From Fragilaria crotonensis (taxonomy: Eukaryota > Bacillariophyta > Fragilariophyceae > Fragilariales > Fragilariaceae): a stretch of 36,838 nucleotides of DNA. The notes beneath the pieces are model-generated. The model was not told the DNA's origin, did not search any database, and worked only from the letters and a program-made list of their open reading frames with translations. Made by a program: the position numbers and the translations under genes. The stretch's first letter is position 1. Each line of letters starts with the position of its first letter. The stretch is from assembly GCA_022925895.1 (NCBI GenBank), contig JAKSYS010000626.1, positions 1 to 36,838 on the forward strand, given 5' to 3'. Below are positions 10,612-20,200 of this stretch, in pieces.

Positions 10612-11220
10612 TCATTGAACTGGCATAGCAGATGTTGCTCCTCTCGTTCGCTCCCAGGGCAGGTGTATGCCTTCTGCGTCCCGTTTGTGTACTTGAAAAT
10701 TCCCGTTCACAGCAAGCTCGTCTGATTCCGCCCGTTTTCGTGCCTCGTCGGCGCATCTATCTCCAACTATCCGTAGGTGTCCCAGTCGTATCAACATTGG
10801 GTCCATGATTTGAAGGCACTCTTGGCGATATTGCTCATCGAGAACGGTCTTCAATCCGAGCAGTTTGTTGCCTTTTCGATTCAATGCGAAGTTTCGGAAG
10901 CACAAGACCTCAATGCCTCTGATGCAGTGGTCGTCATCGTCACCATTGTATAGCCCATTGCGTACGTGCGCTACAGTAGCTGATATACCGACTTTAAAAC
11001 GTTTCATCTCTGTGCGACTGTACCACGTGTTGATCTTTTCATTTTCGGCGTAATCGGCTACGTGCAGCACTGGTCGAACAGAGACAAGTTCGTTGAATGT
11101 CAAACGACGTGGGTGTACTATCCTGCTCCGTTTGAAACATGATGTTGATATTTCAGGCGATGGGCACCGTTCCTGGTTCTGAACAGGTTTCGGTGTATCA
11201 GCTTTTGGTTTGAATGTCAT
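10612..11220 (-). CDS. Lineage-specific hypothetical protein (WYS...RGIE...EQYRQ type)
   Basis: A frame of 202 residues from ATG 11220. The core pattern is LHVADYAENEKINTWYSR, FKVGISATVAH, CIRGIEVL, then VLDEQYRQECLQ and ADEARKRAESDELA. I recognise this order (WYSxxE, C-RGxE, avLxEQxxQ, then sxxsxxxA) from a multicopy hypothetical family in diatom genomes with no assigned function. It is soluble-looking and has no targeting signal. It stands alone in a gene-poor region next to transposon remains, so it may be a recent duplicate or a decaying copy. No frameshift is visible within the family core. Confidence 0.6.
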   Translation of the reverse strand: MTFKPKADTPKPVQNQERCPSPEISTSCFKRSRIVHPRRLTFNELVSVRPVLHVADYAENEKINTWYSRTEMKRFKVGISATVAHVRNGLYNGDDDDHCIRGIEVLCFRNFALNRKGNKLLGLKTVLDEQYRQECLQIMDPMLIRLGHLRIVGDRCADEARKRAESDELAVNGNFQVHKRDAEGIHLPWERTRGATSAMPVQ

Positions 11221-11827
11221 GATTGGGATTGAAGGTAACTCTGATTCTATGTTTGGTTGTTGCCACTTTGTGTATAGTCGATGGCATGATGTGGTTCCTT
11301 CCGGATTTTCAGCGCATGACCGAATTCAGAGTCACGTATCACGTGTATCACACCAAGAGTTCTCGGTGTCCTTTTATTCGCATATCTCGGGGCATCGGAC
11401 GCAGTTGATGGAATAAATGTTGAAGTGACAAAGGGCTAATGAGTCCGAGCACTGCATCGGTAATCGGTCCCACAGCACTAGACTACTGCACCAGTCATAA
11501 ACTTTTGTTGAGTCATCAATCAGTGTGTGTTTATCGCTGAGGGCATAGTGTGAAGGTCAAATAATCGTTTTACAGGCCACGTACAGCCCCACGACTAATG
11601 ACCCTTGAATTCCGGTCATTGATTTGGAGTCTTCAATCAAGGACGCATACTGAAACGGAGTATTTTGTTACACGAGTCACAGAATGACCCAATGCTTGCA
11701 GGGGCACAGGTCTGGTTTCCGGGCAAGGGCAGCGAACTCTGAGTCTTTTGTCATACATAGAGCAGGTGCTCAGATACTATTGGAGCATGCACATGGCACC
11801 CATGCCACATCTGCCACACATGCCTCA

Positions 11828-11848
11828 TGACTGATGACTGATGACTGA
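11828..11848. repeat. TGACTGA heptamer tandem, three copies
   Basis: Three exact 7-bp units in tandem, directly visible. No function known. Confidence 0.85.
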
Positions 11849-11936
11849 TGAGCCATGTGCCCCCATCCCCCCATAGCCAATATGTTCATACTGTAGTACG
11901 ACTTCTCTCATTGTTTTATTTCGAATTAAAGAAGCG

Positions 11937-11965
11937 TGACGTCACATTTAGTGACGTATAAAAAA
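11937..11965 (+). promoter_or_regulatory. CRE palindrome, half-CRE and TATA-like box
   Basis: TGACGTCA at 11937-11944, a second TGACGT at 11952-11957, immediately followed by TATAAAAAA (11957-11965). TGACGT-type elements are known CO2/cAMP-responsive sites bound by bZIP factors in diatom carbonic anhydrase promoters. Here no convincing gene follows on the plus strand. This may be the promoter of a lost gene, of a noncoding transcript or of a transposon. Confidence 0.35.
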
Positions 11966-12784
11966 CAGAATGTCACAAGAGTTTGGCCTGTTTCCTTGAT
12001 GTTTGATATCAAGCAACTATGACATTTCTTGTCTCAACTCTCAACATGACGCAACCACTATATGGTCATCAACAATGTGTCACCAAAACCAAATCATTAC
12101 AGCTAACCAGGCAAGAAATATGTGTCAATGAAGGTGAAATATGCAACAGAGGAGGCAAGCAACAAGAACAAGGAAGGGATCCAAAAACAGGAGCTTCAAT
12201 TGTGAATGTGATGCAGCATGGCTAATGAAGACAGCCAAAAGCACATATCAAACAGAGCAATCAATTTACTATTGCCATCCCTTCTGGGTTGATAACACCA
12301 AGAGATGACTGTCAATACACCACCATCATCTTCAGGAATGGGACGAATACCGCAGCATACTATGTTGTTGGTCAAGTGAAGAACCATCAAAGTGCCAGGA
12401 TTTCTTTTCAGGGAAGGAGCCAGCTTCTGTGGAAAACCTATTCCCAGCAGCAAAAGAAGCTAACAATATTGCAAAATGTAGCAATCCAGAAGACAAATAT
12501 TGTTGTTGATGCTTCTAGCCTAGTTGATACTTTGATTGTTGATCTCTTGTTTGATGATGGTGTTGAGATTTGAGACTGCTGCAGAAGATTCAGAAGAGTG
12601 ACCCACCCAAAGATAAGAGCAAGAGGGACCATCAAATGTTTCTTTTAATGAATGTTGATGATGATGACAATCATGGGCATCTAGGTGCCAGGGATGATGC
12701 TGCTTTATCTTCTGTAATGCATGTAAGATGAGAGCAGTAAAACAGTCATGATAGGAATTCATGACTCACAAATTTTCAATTTTT

Positions 12785-13165
12785 GCGAGAAAAAATTCAC
12801 ACATGCCATAAACATCATGTTGTATGACATTCCAAAGTCATTTCTTAGCATGTAGGAAATTTTCTATTATTTGGACCACCATCAAAATTGGCATGCCAAA
12901 GACAAATCATGTGACACCATTCCAATGTTGTTTCTAACATATGCAATTATTGCTTTCTTTTCAGTACTAAAAATTGCAGATGCCAGAGATATGTCATGTG
13001 GCACTCCAATGTCATTTCTTGCATGGGAAATTTTTACTTTCAGCGACCCAAAAAATGCAGTTGCCAAAGACATGCTGTTATGTGACCTTCCAATGTTATT
13101 TCTTACACAGGAATTCTTTGTTTTTGCCAGCATTGATTTTACAGGTACCAAAGACACGTCATAGG
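12785..13165. repeat. Degenerate tandem repeat, units 81-90 bp
   Basis: Four units plus a partial fifth share the order tgCCAaAGAcat...CATGTGaC.cTCCAATGTcaTTTCTTaCAtg..AAtT. The anchor trinucleotide CCA region recurs near 12803, 12893, 12980, 13061 and 13145, giving spacings of 90, 87, 81 and 84, all multiples of three. The region is open on both strands: plus 12871-13164, broken by a TAG at 12853 in the first unit; minus 13226-12882, 114 codons from an ATG. The minus frame has recurring RNDIGxPHDxSLA-like peptides. It may be a former coding repeat. Confidence 0.7.
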
Positions 13166-13299
13166 TGATCATGGTCAGAGGTGATGACCCACTGGAGGAC
13201 TTGTTGCGTGTGCACAACATTGGCATGAGCTGTTTTGACTTTGTCTGGTTTAAAGAAGGTAAGTGATCAACAACTGTGCTGGCTGTACTCCTCTTCTTT

Positions 13300-14750
13300 G
13301 GGCACCTTCATTTGTGGAAGTTTCACAGGGAATGACAGCTATGCAGACAAATGCCAACCAGCAAGTTGGTACAATGGGCTCCAACTCTGCTGGAACCACA
13401 GAAGCAAGATGCTGCCATAACAAATTGAAGTGACATACATACTACTACAAACAGCGGTCTGCCAGAAGCACGCCAATGGCTCATCGCAAATATTCCTCGA
13501 CAACATGATGAACAGAGCAGCAATTCCTGGACTTCTTTGCTTGTTTTGCTTCCACCTGGGCAGGCAGATGCTGCATTCATTGCATTGCTAACTTCAACGG
13601 GGCTTTGAAGATTTGAGCTCATGCCAGGGCCACCAGCAGATAAAGTTGTTGCTGATGTCGCTCATGGATTGCATAAACTAAAAATCCTACCATGGAAGAA
13701 ATTGCAATCCTTTGTTTTTACCTTCTTCTCAATGCGGCAAAGACCATCCTCCTGTCAAAGTCGGTTATACCTGGCAATTTTACCGCATAAAGAGAAATAT
13801 ATCTCAATCTTTGCTGGTTATGATGCATGGTAATGAAAGCACCCCCTCTTGCGCTGTTTTTGGTGTCTGGTCAACTTGTCTCCATCGGCATCGCTGAAAT
13901 GACGTTCCCGCTTCCTACAAATCTGCTGTCAATATAAAGTATTGGCACTCCCAATCCATCCACACCATTGCTCCAAGCTGTGGAGTACAGGCTGTAGCAT
14001 TGGCTGGCTTTGAGATCAAAAAAGTCTCCGCGGCGTTGAAGTTCAACGCTTGTCATGATTTGTTTGGGGAACCCTTGCTGTTGCAGTCTTGACAATGCCA
14101 ACGAATCTCAAGCCGTTGCAAAACAGCTCATTGGCAGCTCCAACAGAAGCAAAGTAGGAATCAGCACACAAAAGCAATGCACCAATGCAAACCAAGCGAT
14201 ACTACTTGCTTCAGCACGCGTGTACCACAGTATAGCTAGCAGCCAAGCTGTTGCTGTTGTCTGCAAAGTCTTCCTCCTCGACTCCCAGCAAGTTTGCTCC
14301 TTTAGTAACAAGCAAGCTTGAGTCTCAGCAGCATGACTCCAGCACTTGCTTACTCCAGCACATGCTGCATTCTGAATCTCATAACCAGCACTCTCAGGCT
14401 TTCTAGTATTGAGTGCAATACAATGTAGGAGGCCATGATTGATCCAGTGGCCTCCCTGTCCATGCCAGTGGCTCATGCTTTGTCCCTAGAAATCATATCG
14501 GACGGATTGAAAAAGTTCTTGCAAGCGAGAATGCTCATTAAAGGTCATCACAAATTCATCCACCACCAGCATCCACCTACTATGCTCGCTCTTCAGAAGT
14601 ACAAGTAGTAATTCAGTCCGCTGGCTGGTGACTCCATCTGGTGTGAGTGAAGAGCTCCTCAAACCTGTGCTTGGACATGCCGGTCAGACCAAATTGAGGA
14701 GCTGCTGGTCGATACTTCGACCATGCCGTTGCTTGTATTCCACGGCGATG
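13300..14750 (-). pseudogene. Decayed piggyBac-type transposase (DDE_Tnp_1_7)
   Basis: Translating the minus strand across frames gives, in the right order, the landmarks of piggyBac-like transposases. These are PQFGLTGMSKHRFEEL (about 14700-14650), VDEFVMTFNEHSRLQEL (about 14565-14510), GQGGHWINHGL (about 14460), EIQNAACAG, GTRVLKQVVSLG, CADSYFASVGAANEL (about 14180-14130, with a likely catalytic Asp), RFVGIVKTAT, VELQRRGD, and a C-terminal SLCGKIARYNRL then EKKVKTKDC. The pieces sit in different frames with stops between them, for example after SVRYDF and after the QPAD segment. The gene is therefore dead. Exact ends and terminal inverted repeats could not be fixed. Confidence 0.85.
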
Positions 14751-15244
14751 CTGCCTCTTGTTGTAAACAACTCAAACTTCGTTGTAACTTAAACATCTCA
14801 CTGATGACGGTCAGTTTCAGGGACAATCTGAGAAGTTGCACATTGGTCCAGCACACCATATCAGTCAATTATCTTGGAGGCAACATCAACAGAAAAATTC
14901 GACAATCTATTACGTATCACTACATTCTACAGCATGTATCGATAGATTGGGGACATTTATTTAGTACTCCGAGTACTTGCAGTACTATGGTCGTATGCTG
15001 TATATGGTACAGTATATGATATATGATATACTACCAGTAGCGTATGATATACGTGATACACGGCCAGAATACTGAGAGTATAGGCTTGCAAGACCGCAAT
15101 GCAAATTCACCAGTGCACAACATGGACAGCGTCTATCCGTCTGTCCGTCTATCCGTGCCCTTGTGTGCAGTGCACAGTGCACAGTGCAAAGTGCACAGTG
15201 CACAGTGCAACTACATCACGTCGCTGCATCATCCCGAATCCACG
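14751..15244. other. Intergenic region upstream of PqiA-like gene
   Basis: It contains an AGTACT cluster at 14963-15010, a TATATGATATATGATATA stretch at about 15014-15032, a pyrimidine-rich CTATCCGTCTGTCCGTC tract and the CAGTGCA tandem. These favour regulatory, non-coding sequence, although one frame stays open through it from 15044. Confidence 0.5.
15168..15209. repeat. CAGTGCA heptamer tandem, six copies
   Basis: Six 7-bp units, one with a single change (AAGTGCA), just upstream of the chosen start of the membrane protein gene. If translation started at 15044 this would encode a HSAQCKVHSAQC repeat, which looks unnatural. Confidence 0.95.
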
Positions 15245-16699
15245 ATGACACAAAAACGACATCACAATTCCTTCATCCTCGGAACAATGAATACGCCATT
15301 GCTAGCTGCCGATGAATCTCATGAGGCCCCCTCTCTCTCTGGCGGCGTAGACGACCCCGATGCCAATTCGCAATTGACGCTAATGCTCCGCGAAGCATCG
15401 TCGCCTCCTTTGCATGTGCCGCAAATTCGGAACACGAATCGCGGCCATTCGTCCCCAACTGATCGACGAAGGCAGCTAGCGCCAGTCTCATTCCTCACAG
15501 TATTGTTGGGGTCGCTCGCAACCATTCAAATAGGTCTCTTATGGGGATCCCTCTTATCACCGTCTTGGCTTCAAGTACACTTGCTTGTGACTCACATTTT
15601 CGTGACGCCACCATTGGATACGCTCCTGCAAAATTTGGACCTGGGTTCCATGGTATCCGCGTTCGTCTCGTCAGGACAAACGTCAGCTGTCGCTCTGCTC
15701 GCCGTCACGACTATCATTATTCCCTGCTGCGCCATGATCGCGCTGCCTATGACGGCGTTGGAGCGTCATGCCGCAATAGTTTTGGGAAAAGCCCATGAAC
15801 CGAAGTCGATGATTAACATTTTCATCCGCTTTGGATTTTTGGTCGTCTACATCGTTCTAATTCTAGATTTTGCGCTCTCCTTCATCGAGTTGACATTGGT
15901 GGAAACGAAGGCCGAAGTGCAAACTCGAATGGGATCAGGTCTCGTTTGTTACACGATTGGAATGACCATCGCGGTTGTATCCGCCAAATTGATGGCCATC
16001 GCCGCTGTGAGCTGTCCGTCAACAGCGGGACCTATCGACGCGATGGAGCAAGGATACATGCGTGTTTTGGAGGAGGAGGAGGAGGAGGAAGAAGAAGAAC
16101 AAGAGGTGGTTCGAGCCAACACTATAGTGGCACCGGAACCTGAATGTGCTTGTTGGTGTCCTTACAGGCTCCTTTTGTTTGAAAGTGCTGTCATTTCTAT
16201 CATCCTGTGGATAGCCGCTTTCGCCTGTCCTTTATTCAAAGTCACATACCAAGGAGCTGCCTCCAATTTCATGTCGCAAACAACGCTGAACGTGCACCTT
16301 GCAGATTTGGTGCAAACACCCAAGGGGGCTTCTCATGCCATGTTGCAAGCAACTGTCGTAACGCAGCTTTTCGTCTTTCCAACACTGGCGCTCGTTGTTG
16401 CAATAGGCATTTCTTTCTTCGGATTAAAGAAGCGCTGGCTGTCCGGGATTCATCCTGCGGTGAACAGCATCTCAATTTGCGCTGCAATTCTTATAATGAT
16501 TCCTACCCTGCAAACCCTTGGCGTGGAAATGCTGAATGAGCAAATGTCGGGTATTTGCAGCGAGTTTCATGACTTGACAGGAGAATCCTGTCTTACCATG
16601 GTGGGGACTGTTGAGGCTGGAACCTGGTGCTTAGTCGGGCATGCTGTTGCTTTGGAGACTTTCATTCTTCTGACATTGGGGCGTTCATCCAAAGAATGA
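15245..16699 (+). CDS. Multi-pass membrane protein, PqiA-like
   Basis: 484 residues from ATG 15245. An in-frame ATG at 15044 is rejected because the added part translates a simple repeat; ATG 15287 is also possible. The N-terminal 85 residues are polar, then about seven or eight hydrophobic segments follow. A run of ten Glu with adjacent Gln/Glu (around 16069-16108) forms a loop. Two halves look related. Each has a helix pair after an arm like FIRFGFLVVYIVLILDF or LKKRWLSGIHPAVNSISI. The second is followed by CSEFHDLTGESCLT and GTWCLVGHAV. This matches paraquat-inducible protein A (PqiA) domains, whose bacterial members act with MCE-type lipid transport. The role in a diatom is unknown. No clear plastid presequence. 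Confidence 0.65.
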   Translation: MTQKRHHNSFILGTMNTPLLAADESHEAPSLSGGVDDPDANSQLTLMLREASSPPLHVPQIRNTNRGHSSPTDRRRQLAPVSFLTVLLGSLATIQIGLLWGSLLSPSWLQVHLLVTHIFVTPPLDTLLQNLDLGSMVSAFVSSGQTSAVALLAVTTIIIPCCAMIALPMTALERHAAIVLGKAHEPKSMINIFIRFGFLVVYIVLILDFALSFIELTLVETKAEVQTRMGSGLVCYTIGMTIAVVSAKLMAIAAVSCPSTAGPIDAMEQGYMRVLEEEEEEEEEEQEVVRANTIVAPEPECACWCPYRLLLFESAVISIILWIAAFACPLFKVTYQGAASNFMSQTTLNVHLADLVQTPKGASHAMLQATVVTQLFVFPTLALVVAIGISFFGLKKRWLSGIHPAVNSISICAAILIMIPTLQTLGVEMLNEQMSGICSEFHDLTGESCLTMVGTVEAGTWCLVGHAVALETFILLTLGRSSKE

Positions 16700-17270
16700 T
16701 CTATAAATGCAGCCATTTTCAATGCATGGTATTTTGGATGAAGGAACTGGAGAATGGAAACAGAAACGTGTCTCACTATCTCAACGTAAACTAGCTAGAT
16801 ATTTTAATCCCACGACCTTGTAACTTGACTATCAACAAATAACGAGGTAGGTATGGCAAATTTTGTCGTTGCCCTCTCGATGCTGAAGAAAATGTGCTAA
16901 AGCAGCCGAAACATTCCCCACCATAAACAGCGAAGTAAAACCAGCTGCATAATGGGTAGAACCTTTGGAAGTCAATGTTTCGACTGCGTTTATTTTGCCT
17001 TTCCTTACTATTGGTAAGCCGCTATTCATTCAGACTTTCTAGCGGCACAGCGCTCTGCGCGAGCGCTTCGTCTGGAATCTCCGCAACCGCGCGGGCTGCA
17101 TTCTCTAACATAATGTCATGCGCGCGAGAAGTATCGCAATCCGCTAAATGGACCTTAACTGCATGATACTACAGCGAGACAATAGATGCACCCGTCGTCT
17201 AACTACAATGGATTCACACGTGCTGCGGTTTTCAATTCACTACATCCTAGCAGCTATCTCGCCAACAGCG
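16700..17270. other. Intergenic region between convergent PqiA-like and exportin-7 genes
   Basis: This is the 3' flank of two convergent genes. One coding-like stretch on the minus strand lies at 17022-17159. The rest shows no recognisable feature. Confidence 0.5.
17022..17159 (-). other. Coding-like short frame, possible exon or relic
   Basis: 45 codons ending in TAG read VKVHLADCDTSRAHDIML then ENAARAVAEIPDEALAQ, with amphipathic, protein-like composition. It begins after a possible acceptor (ATGCAG, 17160) and has no good start codon. It could be a relic or an alternative last exon of the exportin-7 gene. Not assigned to a family. Confidence 0.25.
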
Positions 17271-20200
17271 TTAGAGAGTAAGAAAGCTTCGTGCGGTGAC
17301 TCGGAATGCTGTCAACTTCTGAGTGAACCGATCTCGGTTAGCAGAGTCCAAGCTACGATTGACATCAACCAATAACTTGTTAAGTGCCTCCTGAAGCTTC
17401 GCCTGGTTTTCTGGATTCTGCGAGCTGAGGAGATGGTCCGTATAAGCTGCGAAGCTGGTCTCGCTCGCCAGCATGAGACTTAACATGGGTCGAATCACAG
17501 CCCAATGGTTTTGCGCTGGGCCAAACAGCAACAAGTTGAAGAGGGTGGCTGTGAGGCTAGAGAACAAGTTTGGATGTGCCGCGAGATGCTGCGAGTAGAG
17601 TAAAGTTAGAGACCAATACACAAAACGCAAATTATATCCCGAACAATAACACACCTTGTTCAAGTTGTGCATTTCGATCTTTTCCTTGCCATTAGTCGAA
17701 AAATAGAAGGTTGCGAGGTGATCGATTGTGTTGGCGCACAAAGAGCTCAAAGTCGCATCGCTTGACTGAAGACCTTCGTGCACAGCAGTCATGAGCTGCA
17801 TGAAGATGTTTGTATCCAAAGCAAACACAGTCTTCTTATGATTACGAAAAAGGATCTCAATGAATCCAAAGTACGCTTTGCTCAACTTTGGATACGCAAT
17901 CACGTCTTCTAGCGAGATGCTGAGGGACATCTGAAGAGCCACGTCCAAGCTGTTATCAAGGGCAGGGTCATTGTACAGCCCGAAAACTCCAAAGCAGACG
18001 TAGTTTCCACCGAGGGCTGAATTGAGAACATTCAGCGCTAACGCCATGCTCTTGTAGCGCTTCTTGTATATGTCTTGTGTATCTGGTCGAGGAGTCGCAA
18101 GGAGCCGACGGCCGTAGGCACATACAACATCGCTGGTTCCACGAAATAACAGAATTCCATTAGGACTGCTTTGATCAAAGTTCACTCGATTCGCTTTGTT
18201 GTGACAGAATTCATGGAGGAAACGCAGCACGCTTATGATCACATCAGGCTGGTCGTGCCACAAATCGGCAACATTGGACAGGAGCGGTAGGTGGTTGGGA
18301 TGTAATAGATCAAAGAGAAGCCCATAACTGCGACGATTGTGCAAGCTAGCAGTCACCCCTCGCAAATCTCGGAAGACTCCAATCAGTGGACGTCGACAAT
18401 TCTCGTTTCGCAAGTCTGGCATCGACAGCGATCCCAGTTGCCCGAGGGTATTGACCAGAGGCTCCATGAATTGCTCGAAGGTAAGACCGAGCTTTTCCTC
18501 TCCGTTTGGAGACAGCAACAACCTCGTGAGCGTGGCATGAAATGTAGTCCGGTGGCGAGTGTTCGACGGAACAGCGAGGAACGGAAACTGGTCCTCGGTG
18601 TGGTGGCGCGCCAAATAGCGAACAGTCTCGAGAGTCAAAAGGAGCTTGGAACTACTATATCCGCCAGCCATGTCATGCAGCAACTCCAATGTTTTCCCAA
18701 CGATTTCGTTATCTTCAGGCCAAAACTTGAGGTCATTACCCATTTTGGTCACAATAAGATTCGCAACAGCAGTATGGTCTCCCATCTGAAGGTGGTCAAA
18801 CATTCGCTGATATACCTTTTGCTTCGTGGAGGGCGTGGTGTCCAACTTCGCGACATTCATTGCAACAATTGAAACGGCGACCCCCGTGGGCGTCCCAGAC
18901 CCAGAACCCGATACCTGATCCCACATGAACATGTAGACCCGACGAAAGTTCTGAAAGTAGTAAAGCAAGGCCAGCTCCAGCTTGGGGTCGGCTCTACCGA
19001 TTCCATTAGAGGTCGTCAATCGATAGTCCACCATCTGGGCAAGCTGCAACGCCCGACGACTCAACCCGGCATCGATAGTCTCTTCTCCTTCCCCCATGTG
19101 AGCCGAAGACCAAGAGTGACCGCCCACAATGGTACCCACTATGTAGGCCAACCAAGTAAGTTGTCCCTCAATAATAGCTATTCGCTGCTGCACATCTTGC
19201 GGCGCTGTTTCCGTCGCGTTTGTTCCCATACGTGACAAGAGTTCGCGATATTGATTCATCAGAGGATCAAACTTTTGAAGAATCAGATTGGCAACTGGTC
19301 CATACTGGAATCGACAAATGACCGGCAAGCGATCTAACTGCTCCTTCAGCGAGCCATCATCATCGAGTGGATCTTCCAGGGCTCCTTCGCTTCTGAGGAC
19401 TGTTTCAACAGATGCTAGCATGGACTCAATGTATGTCTCGGACACAAGGAGAACCTGTTTCTCCAACAGTTGCACATGCCCACGAGCTCCTGTATCCGGT
19501 CTGACGTACGGAACAGCCGCCACGAGGCGCCCCCAAAGTGCCAACAGGTAGTGTATTGAGTTTGTAGAGTATTGCCAGTTGCGAATTGATTGGACCGTGA
19601 AGCTAGATGCTAGCTCCAACCATTCAAGATAACCATCTGTTTTGACTAACTCACTGAGTTGGTAGTTGGCCTTGAGCCTACCCAGAAGACGACAAAATTG
19701 ATGGTAGTTGTCTTGATGTTGGAGGCCTGTTTGATTTTTCAGCAATTCACGAATACCGTCTACAAGTCGTCCTAAGAACGCAGCACGATCCTTATCGGTA
19801 GGAAAGAGTGAACGTCGAATGGACGAGAGGAGTATGACAGCTTCCATGGCCTTGGAGGATCGTGGTGGTTCAGTCTTCGCATAAAAATCAAAGAGCAGCT
19901 CAGTGGTGGCAGGGTCTTGCAAGACAGGCCGCCAAGAGGTTGGAGCCTGAATCGTACCGACATCCTCCGTCGATTCGTCCGGATTGGTCCCAATGAAATC
20001 GAAGTTGAGACAGCGCACAGTCAAAGAGAGTGCTTGCTCACCAAGGATAGCTTGCTGCTGTGGATTTGCGACTGAAGGAGAAGAGTGCGAAATTAGCGAT
20101 CTCAACACAATATCATCAATGCGAGACGAGGCATTCGCACAGGAAAACTCACCAATTGCGCTGGTTTGAAGCTGCTTCAACGTCGTTAAACCTAATTGAA

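Larger units (their letters stand above)
11221..13299. other. Gene-poor region with promoter-like cluster and degenerate tandem repeat
   Basis: About 2 kb without a recognised gene. It holds a TGACTGA tandem at 11828-11848, a CRE/TATA-like cluster at 11937-11965, and a degenerate repeat at 12785-13165. From about 12000 the base composition changes to CA/TG-rich AT-leaning sequence, continuing into the piggyBac relic. Short frames such as 12019-12225 (+) lack family features. Confidence 0.5.

Noticed and set aside
10478-10756. 92-codon minus frame overlapping the end of the lineage-specific protein
   Set aside because: Different frame from the conserved core, no family features. A frameshifted tail is possible but not supported.
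15044-15244. N-terminal extension of the PqiA-like protein from ATG 15044
   Set aside because: It translates the CAGTGCA tandem and pyrimidine tract. ATG 15245 begins the plausible protein.
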